Part shown: piece after piece, positions 11,109 through 16,842 of the stretch
Position numbering within the stretch: position 1 is the first letter of the stretch
Layout of the letters: every line of letters starts with the position of its first letter
DNA from: Spongospora subterranea
Lineage: Eukaryota; Endomyxa; Phytomyxea; Plasmodiophorida; Plasmodiophoridae
NCBI GenBank assembly: GCA_900404475.1
Contig: OUQQ01000485.1
Span: forward strand, 1 to 16,842
Length of the DNA stretch: 16,842 bases
Reading direction: 5' to 3'
Translations under genes and position numbers: made by a program
Notes under the pieces: generated by a model
Databases searched by the model: none
What the model saw: the letters and a program-made list of their open reading frames with translations, nothing else
What the model was told of the DNA's origin: nothing

Positions 11109-12387
11109 GGCCGGAGCGGACCCGACTCTGACCCCCGCCCCGATCAATTATGGACGGACACCGCCTGGACGACACTGGTTCGCCATCACGACGGCCATCG
11201 CATTGTAACGGCAGCGCCGGTTAAACGCCCATCGGCCTTCGATTCTGTCGATATGATTCCTGATCTGGTGAGGTGCTGCTCGTTCGGGGGTATTCCACCA
11301 GAAATACGTCCAAACAATACAGCGCTAACCGTCGGCAAGTTCGATATCGACGACCTCATTCCGCCTTGCTGAAAACAACTGCAATTGTCGAACTGGTCCA
11401 AGATCGCACCAGATTCAAGTCGAGAATCGGACAAATATATAGAGCGACATTGGTACCAGCAGGGTCGAAATTGGTTCANCGATATTCGGCAATCACTTCG
11501 GGGGGTCGTCGTTCATATACTGCTCTGCTGTGGAATAGTACTCGAATGCCCTTGCCATCAAGTTTTGCCTACCAGATGGAGTACAATACTGCCTGGCATT
11601 GTAGACTGATTATTGTAGATTTTGTGTGTCAATCCGACTGGTCCATTCCGCCGTTTCAGAAACTGCTCACTATCTCTGCAGGTTGGCGAATAACGCTGTG
11701 AGTTTAGGGGAAGTACTGGCCCGATAGGTGCAGGGCGGATGTAAACTTGACACCGACCGCTGAAACAATATTTATTCCACAACGCGGTCGAATATCCATT
11801 GGGTATAGGCGAGGGGCGCGGTATGAGGAAACTGTTGGCCATGTCCCGGCAATATCAAGTCGCTCAATCGCCCACGATATCAACCGGGCAAGATTCTTGG
11901 GCGCCGTCAAGCAATTGTCGCTCTCACGACATGATTTCACAAACACGAATACATCGTAGGTTTCTACGGTCCATTCTACAGTACCAATCCGCATCCCATT
12001 CAGTATCACACCAGCGCCAGTTTCTTGCCGATAATACCGAGACCCTGAGCCATGCCCAGGCGGATGCTCTTTATGCTATCTCGTCGTTCCACTGGGCAGA
12101 ACAATTCCGATGATGTCGAGTGGCGTCCGACGGTGTGTGTAGGCTGGCATGTTGTCCCCTGACAATCTGCACAGCAACGTTGATTCCTTCTCTGCCCGTC
12201 GTACCGTTGCCGTTACCCAGTACGACACCAGTCACAGACGACACGAAACGTATAACTGCAATTGACCCTGAAGGACTCACTTGATTGCGTTACCCTTCAC
12301 ATCATGGGGGGTAACGTCACCACGTGACTTATTTAACTGCCACTTGGTGTATCTCGTCCGAATCATAAAATCATTTTGGTTCTTTGA
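11109..12387. other. Intergenic region of 1.3 kb, no supported gene
   Basis: It separates two divergently transcribed genes (RagA on minus, the dehydrogenase on plus) and should hold both promoters. It contains one ambiguous base (N at 11479). A minus-strand frame from about 12170 to 11704 is open except for one TAG and contains pieces such as LDIIGIVLPSGTTR and GVILNGMRIGTVEWTVE, but I recognise nothing and codon bias is weak. A decayed repeat or pseudogene is possible. Confidence 0.4.
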
Positions 12388-13518
12388 ATGGAGCTGTGTT
12401 CGTTGTTCGACGTTCGCGGCAAGACGTCGTTGGTCACGGGCGGGGCGCGAGGAATTGGGGCGATGATTAGCAGGGCGCTGGTCGTCAACGGCGCCCACGT
12501 CATCATTGTGTCCAGGAAGGCCGAACAATGTGCGAAATTCGCCGCTGAACTGTCAGCGTGCGGTCCGGGCACGGCCGAATCGTTTGCAGCCGATTTGAGC
12601 CAAGAATCGGAATGCGAGCGAATTGCTAAATTGATGTCAGCTCAAAACCGCATGCTGCATATTTTGGTCAACAATTCAGGCTGCAATTGGGGTAACGAGT
12701 ATTGGAAATTTTCGAGAAACCGTGGCACTCTTTTTGTTTGCTTTTCTCATAAAATACCAAGATTCTGTAATTTTACAAAAACCGGAAAACATTTATACTT
12801 GATTTTCCTGATGTCGACATTCAATGCGTTCTAATTAGGAGAGTCGCTGGCTACCTACCCTCACAAAGCGTTTGAAAAGGTGTTTCAGCTTAACGTTTTC
12901 GGCGTTTTCACCCTGACCCGCCTTTTATTGCCGCTAATGGAAAGATCAGTAAAGCCCGATGATCCATGCAGGATCATCAATATCGGCTCTATCAACGGTG
13001 CAACGACAAACAACGCATCTAGAGCTTTCCTGATTGTTTGTCCAGGTGCGTCGGTTTCGGCCATGGAGACCTATGCATATTCGTCCAGCAAGGCTGCTCT
13101 TCACCACTTAACAAAAACGCTAGCCAGCAAACTTGCCCCAAAAGGAATTAATGTCAATGCAATTCTTCCTGTGAGTTTTCAATTTCGTTGTCAAGCACTG
13201 TTTCATGATTTTAACCAAGGGTCCCTTTTATACTGATATGACGATTGGAACTTTCAAGCCTGTAGAAAAAATGATTCTGCAATCTGTGCCGACAGGTACG
13301 AAGTTTTTCTGATCGAATAGCTGATTAACGATCTCTGATTTTCGTAGGTCGATTAGGAAAACCTGAAGACATCGCCGGTGCTGTCCTGTAAAGCCGATGC
13401 GTTTTTTTTTTCAGCGAACTTACTTGTTGCTAGGTATCTTTCGTCACGAGCCAGTAGCTACGTATCTGGCGCCCTAATCCCCGTTGATGGAGGTTCCCTT
13501 GTATCTCCTAAATTGTAA
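12388..13518 (+). CDS. Short-chain dehydrogenase/reductase, RhlG-like ketoacyl reductase type
   Basis: Six exons: 12388-12691, 12839-12997, 13046-13170, 13220-13295, 13348-13387 and 13434-13518, total 262 residues with all phases closing. This is the classical SDR fold. The cofactor motif TGGARGIG (17-24) and SRKAEQC after strand 2 favour NADP(H). NNSG lies at 95-98, and the catalytic set is Asn120, Ser152 (NIGS), Tyr166 and Lys170 (YSSSK). Then come GINVNAILP joined to GPFYTDM across an intron, GRLGKPEDIAGAVLYLSSRA and the C-terminal SGALIPVDGGS. Opening LFDVRGKTSLVTGGARGIG, the pattern NNSGCNWGESLATYP and the DDP-x-RIINIGSI block resemble the bacterial and fungal RhlG-like 3-oxoacyl-ACP reductase branch; that subfamily call is from recollection, and the substrate is unknown. 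The 48-nt intron 12998-13045 is in frame and stop-free, so a 16-residue-longer isoform is possible. Confidence 0.92.
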
Positions 13519-13900
13519 TTAAACATCAAAATAGATTGTTTTATTGTCGCCAAACTTGCGATGTCGGGAGGGCAAAATGGGTCACAATATAAGAGGACCA
13601 AGGTCCACGTCATCAGAAATGTCAACCGATTCTACCAAGTAGGAGTACGTAGTATTTTAGCAAATGGACACAATGAATCAGCAAACAATCAAAACGTACG
13701 CAATGTATGAAAAGGATGAAAATTGGAAAAAATTAAACCAAAGAATCTGTAAAACAAGGAAAAACGAAAAATTCATGTAAATGCTGATAAAAACGCGATG
13801 CAATATCATGGAAACTTTTACCTGTGCGATTATCACATAAATACAACCCGGACATTGCTGCATTCAACCTAGCCCATTATATGCAGTTTGTCTTAAATCG
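13519..13900. other. AT-rich intergenic sequence
   Basis: Contains the dehydrogenase 3' UTR (no AATAAA seen) followed by AT-rich sequence without a coding signature on either strand. Confidence 0.45.
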
Positions 13901-13911
13901 ATTCAATAGGT

Positions 13912-14330
13912 TTGAACGACGAAAGAGAGTCAGGGCTCGTTTGGCGGCTTGTCAAGTCTCTGCACGGCCTGAACCAATCCAGTGACTCGGGCGTTGCAAT
14001 GGACGTTGAGGTCAGAAGTCCATTGCAAATGTGTGGATCTATTGTTGGCAAATCGGTCTCAAGTGCTAGCACACGGTTCCTCTCCATTCTTGCTCAGGTT
14101 TAGTCGAGAATATCAGCATATTCTGCCGCCGTATTGATCTCAGAGCAAAAAACGCCAATGCCAAGCAAGTGCACATGGCCACATCACAACTGAAGGTCGG
14201 AGAGCAATACGAAGGCACAAAGTCTGCTAAAGGATACCCTCAACGTCTTGTTCCTGACATTGAGAAAGTATCAGGGAGCTGCTGTGAATGGGCCAATGAC
14301 ACAAATGAGCCGACGATGGGAGCTAAAAAT
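13912..14330 (+). mobile_element. Possible decayed copia-type retrotransposon fragment
   Basis: The plus strand encodes GLVWRLVKSLHGLNQSSD at about 13933-13986, which resembles the conserved Ty1/copia reverse-transcriptase stretch of the form VxxLxKSLYGLKQ. Further on (14152-14230), NAKQVHMATSQLKVGEQ and GTKSAKGYP resemble the segment after the RT fingers in copia Pol, where substitutions-permitted PVxTP...KL and YPxR motifs occur. The catalytic YVDD region and much else are missing, and a stop interrupts the frame at 14101. This is a short, damaged relic at best. Confidence 0.35.
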
Positions 14331-14375
14331 AGAAGAATCCAGTCCGATAGTGACTTGTTGACTGGACAGTATTTT

Positions 14376-14385
14376 AAAAAAAAAA
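14376..14385 (-). terminator. Pol III terminator (T10) of the tRNA-Leu gene
   Basis: Ten A residues on the plus strand, hence ten T on the minus strand, lie 6 nt past the 3' end of the minus-strand tRNA gene. This is a strong Pol III stop. Confidence 0.8.
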
Positions 14386-14391
14386 TCAATT

Positions 14392-14476
14392 TGCCAACGA
14401 CGAGGATCGAACTCGCGCGCAGCTTCCGCCACAAACGTGCTTAAGACGTTCGCCTTAACCACTCGGCCACATTGGC
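14392..14476 (-). tRNA. tRNA-Leu (anticodon UAA)
   Basis: The minus strand folds into a complete class II tRNA of 85 nt. The acceptor stem GCCAATG pairs with CGTTGGC (one G-U) and the discriminator is A. The D arm contains TGGCCGAGTGG, which is also the A box. The anticodon stem AACGT/ACGTT encloses loop CTTAAGC, placing TAA at positions 34-36 (14443-14441). The long variable arm is a stem GTGGC/GCTGC with GGAA loop, as expected for leucine. The T stem GCGAG/CTCGT encloses TTCGATC, which contains the B box. There is no intron. It reads UUA and, by wobble, UUG leucine codons. Confidence 0.95.
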
Positions 14477-14499
14477 TGTTCATGAAAATTATTTGGCTT

Positions 14500-14900
14500 C
14501 AAGAATTACATATTCTATATCTGACAGAAGCTAACAGTAAGATCTAAGATATCTCGTTTTAATCTCACGTATTTAATAAACATTTCGCTCATAAACTTGG
14601 TTTGAATTAAGGAAGAACTCTTGGCGAAGGAATCCAAGTTCTGTCTCGTCTGCGATTCCAGCAGCTGATCAGCAGGTCAAAATCAAATCAATGATTTCAA
14701 CGACAGTAAAATTTGAACGTTGTGTAAACCTAGGCTTATATACCAAGGGCTGGTTTATAGTTCTCTTGGTGCATCGCCATGATGTTTATATCAGTACGAA
14801 CAGCATCGTTCCCTCGGGGGGAGCTTTTCGGTTTCGGACGTCTTTAATGATAACCCAATCACTCCGAGAAGAAGACTGATTAACACAAAAAGCTGACAAA
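14500..14900. other. Intergenic, no supported gene
   Basis: Low GC sequence with only short chance frames. Nothing recognisable is present on either strand. Confidence 0.4.
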
Positions 14901-14920
14901 GCAGAAGAGCTCGGTCTCGC

Positions 14921-15184
14921 TTACCTCGGCATGGCGTAACGATTGATTGATGGAGCGAACGATTGATATTCGTCAACCATGTTGAACAGGTGCATCGTGA
15001 TTTTCCGACTAATACAATCCGAAAAATGTAGAAATTGCAGTTCTTGAGCATGATCATGATCGTGTCCTGGAAGAACAAATCGGACGGATACACCGGCGGT
15101 CTCTGCAAATACGAGACAAACATGCTTCCTCCAGTTCGCACGACGCTTTGCTTCGGGACGGCCGGCAATTCTCGTTTTCAGCAT
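14921..15184 (-). CDS. Coding-like segment of uncertain frame
   Basis: Two overlapping minus-strand frames are open. One starts at an ATG (MLKTRIAGRPEAKRRANWRK) and ends HLFNMVDEYQSFAPSINRY, followed by a consensus donor GAG|GTAAGC. The other reads QSVVRTGGSMFVSYLQRPPV and then SDLFFQDTIMIMLKNCNF. It is plausible that the second frame is used upstream and the first downstream, joined by a small intron or separated by a frameshift, but I cannot decide. No family is recognised. It could be an exon of an unidentified minus-strand gene or part of the neighbouring repeat-derived sequence. Confidence 0.25.
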   Translation of the reverse strand: MLKTRIAGRPEAKRRANWRKHVCLVFAETAGVSVRFVLPGHDHDHAQELQFLHFSDCISRKITMHLFNMVDEYQSFAPSINRYAMPR

Positions 15185-15415
15185 CCCCCAAAACGTGCTG
15201 TTTGAGACTATTAGCAGTCTAGCAGGATCTCGGGCAGATTAACGTTTTGTGTATTTTGTTTGTATCGCAGAGAAACTGATTACTGAACGTGACATATTGA
15301 GCGTTGCCGAAATAATCCTTCCACGATTCGAATTCTGCTGCTACGCTGTCGAAATTTAGAGGAGATTCTGGATCAAACTGCAGAGTCAAAATTTTAGCGT
15401 CGTTTGAATTAAAAT

Positions 15416-15658
15416 TTACAGGGTCATTTCCTGAAGGCCAACCTTTAGAAGATGGCCTTCAAATAAATTGAAACTGTCGAACGTCTCCTCACAGTAGGGG
15501 CAGCTGAAGATCGTCAGTTTTGCTGGCTTTGAATTCGAGGCGCATCGAGACCGATGACGTGACAAAGAGCTCCCCTTTGTTAGGGATTTACCACAATCTG
15601 GGCAAACTGCTGTTTTTCTTCTGTCTGATGAGGAGACTGCAATGCTTGGCAAAAGCAA
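15416..15658 (-). CDS. Zinc-finger exon (C2HC and C2H2-like)
   Basis: The minus-strand frame contains VCPDCGKSLTKGSSLSRHRS followed by R-C, a C-x2-C-x12-H-x3-C finger, and then FSCPYCEETFDSFNLFEGHL, a second finger with C-x2-C-x12-H whose last ligand is not in the exon. A possible donor AAG|GTTGGC lies just after GHLLK, so the fourth ligand may be in a further exon. The frame has no ATG start, so it is part of something larger. It directly follows the transposase-like relic on the same strand and may be part of that element, or of an unrelated zinc-finger gene. Confidence 0.5.
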   Translation of the reverse strand: MLLPSIAVSSSDRRKTAVCPDCGKSLTKGSSLSRHRSRCASNSKPAKLTIFSCPYCEETFDSFNLFEGHLLKVGLQEMTL

Positions 15659-15736
15659 GACCTTGGCCGTACATCTCTACGACTTGAACAGCGACATCCT
15701 TTTCAACCCAGGAGAGCGTTGAAATAAGGCGTCATC

Positions 15737-15955
15737 CTAGCAAGATTTAGACGTGAAATAGAATTCCTCGCGAGTTACCCATTTTGAAGGTGTTCCAGAC
15801 TGCATCATGTTTGTAGCTTGACCTCGGAAAACCGCGATTGGTTTGGGCTGAGTCCCATCGCGAGCAGCACACATATCTAGATGTACCGGAGCTTGTCGTT
15901 CGTCTAAGCCAGGCCTAGGTTGGCACACCCACACTCGTTCACACCCAGTAACCAT
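15737..15955 (-). pseudogene. Transposase DDE-core fragment
   Basis: The open frame on the minus strand contains the block VCQPRPGLDERQAPVHLDMC, then GTQPKPIAVFRGQ and W-x-REEFYFTSKSC, matching in order the family pattern QPGxGLDKRQxTLQ...QPKPxIIFRG...VYFQxKAW. The frame ends at a TAG exactly where the family continues with an acidic WADTEF-like motif. The continuation (DDALFQR, then WVEKDVAVQ) is present after the stop and one frame change. The similarity is recalled, not computed. Confidence 0.55.
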
Positions 15956-16327
15956 CTAGAGTTCTTGTATTGTCATCGCAATCAAATGGCAAAGGGACAT
16001 TGCATTGGTCTGACTCATACAACTTGTTCGCATAGATTTTTTTGGCAAACTGATCGAAATCAAATACAGAGGGAATAATAATCAGTGCGGATGCATACTG
16101 GTTCTACAGCTCTTGATGAAAGCAGAAAGACGTCTTCCTTGAAGCTTCCAGCGTCTCGTTGTTTCCGATTACTGGACTGCCGTTTTCAGAAACCCTGCCT
16201 TGTCAAAAAGCCTGTGTAATACCACGAGGTCGAAGGGATTATATGCTCGACGTGATCTGGCTGAGCCACGTTCGGCTGTTTGAGAACGATTCTTGCGGTT
16301 CTCATAACCCAATCTTTTTCAACTTTT

Positions 16328-16726
16328 GTACCTATGAATTGCTTCCGGGTCAATAAAACGATCATACAACCATTCCCATTCATTCGATGGAAGCTCCCCA
16401 ACCTTGCTTTCTTCGCGCACGAACCTCACGAGCAACGACTTCTTCGCGCAAACGAACGTTGACTTCTTCAACTCGCCTTCGTCAGAAGCGTGGACGCGTA
16501 TATATTCAGCATGTTTAATCCATTTTGGGACTGTTTCAGGTGAAAGGTTAGACATTCCAGCAACATGTTCAGCTGCAAACGCTCTGCTCATCTTCTACTT
16601 GTTTTGTTTTGACAAGCTGAGGAAATTTTCAACTTCCTCTATGATTTGACGCTTGTACTTGATATCATTACGTCTTCTGTGCTTCGATTCGCTGAGTGTT
16701 ATGCTTCTCTCACCGTCGGATGACAT
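16328..16726 (-). pseudogene. Transposase N-terminal DNA-binding region, interrupted by TAG
   Basis: One reading frame runs from the ATG at 16726 through an amber codon at 16597-16595 and on to about 16330. It would encode about 130 residues apart from the stop: an acidic and Ser-rich start, a helix KRQIIEEVENFLSLSKQ, the stop, then a helix-turn-helix (AFAAEHVAGMS...ETVPKWIKHAEY) and a charged segment ending EWEWLYDRFIDPEAIH. The piece that should follow is in a different frame, so there is also a frame break near 16330-16350. The downstream ATG at 16591 could give a shortened protein that keeps the helix-turn-helix. Confidence 0.55.
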
Positions 16727-16842
16727 GGCTTGAGCAGGGCGTCAGATTAGCCGTGATTTCCCAGGACGTCTACAATATTGTCAAGCGAATAAGGACATCA
16801 GAATTATCAGGAAGAAGCCCCATTGAGGCATTACTAGACCAG

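Larger units (their letters stand above)
15590..16726 (-). mobile_element. Decayed pogo/Tigger-like DNA transposon
   Basis: On the minus strand several frames together resemble a pogo/CENP-B-type transposase. From the ATG at 16726: a basic start, KYKRQIIEEVENF, then an in-frame TAG at 16597-16595, then AAEHVAGMSNLSPETVPKWI, a helix-turn-helix. The next piece (VEKDWVM...PSTSWYYTGFLTRQGF, to 16186) is in another frame and fits the second CENP-B-type helix-turn-helix domain. At 15955-15737, RVWVCQPRPGLDERQAPVHL and QPKPIAVFRGQ resemble the catalytic-core block with the QPGxGLDKRQ signature of one branch of the superfamily. The frame then stops and continues as SWVEKDVAVQVVE in yet another frame. 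With at least one stop and two frame breaks it is a relic. Terminal inverted repeats were not identified. Confidence 0.6.

Noticed and set aside
10932..11372. Plus-strand open frame of 146 codons
   Set aside because: It is mostly antisense to RagA exons 1 and 2 and intron 1; the minus-strand reading has the P-loop motif.
14271..14483. Minus-strand open frame over the tRNA
   Set aside because: It is a chance frame across the tRNA-Leu gene and its terminator.

Overview
This window reads as nuclear DNA of a eukaryote, most likely a compact-genome invertebrate animal. The support is spliceosomal introns (GT...AG, many only 48-70 nt, a few about 140-340 nt), GC-rich third codon positions in several genes, two AATAAA polyadenylation signals, a Pol III tRNA gene with a long variable arm, a Rag GTPase, a membrane-anchored pepsin-type protease, and decayed pogo-like and probable copia-like transposon pieces. 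The exact clade cannot be read from the sequence. A tardigrade or a similar small ecdysozoan would fit, but that is a guess.

Layout from left to right. Positions 1-1000 hold decayed repeats, including two head-to-head copies of a retroelement-like ORF fragment that form a palindrome of about 360 bp. Positions 1547-3385 (+) encode a Pro/Ser/Gln-rich, probably disordered protein carrying a repeated HPDRLKMxG peptide. Positions 3847-5851 (+) encode a type I membrane aspartic protease in about six exons, with a polyA signal at 5896. Positions 6265-6950 (+) encode a short protein I do not recognise, with a polyA signal at 6983. Convergent to it, 8810-7419 (-) is a four-exon gene for a YbaK/aminoacyl-tRNA-editing-type protein. 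Positions 11108-9503 (-) hold a complete six-exon RagA/B GTPase. After about 1.3 kb without a supported gene, 12388-13518 (+) is a six-exon short-chain dehydrogenase resembling RhlG-type ketoacyl reductases. From 13.5 kb onward the sequence is transposon-rich: a possible copia remnant, a tRNA-Leu(UAA) gene on the minus strand, a coding-like stretch of uncertain frame, a C2H2/C2HC zinc-finger exon, and a decayed pogo/Tigger-like transposase carrying a stop codon and frameshifts.

The genes do not form an operon and share no obvious pathway. RagA acts in amino-acid sensing to TORC1 at the lysosome, and the YbaK-type protein belongs to a family that clears mischarged tRNAs, but nothing in the sequence links them. 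I reconstructed exon structures by hand from splice consensus, reading-frame phase and family resemblance. The RagA, YbaK and dehydrogenase models close in phase from start to stop. The protease model has one doubtful junction (exon 5 to 6).

No clearly new biological system is evident. The items most worth a second look are the HPDR-repeat protein, the protease without an evident propeptide, the unrecognised protein at 6.3-6.9 kb, the animal-type YbaK gene, and the in-frame stop-free introns.
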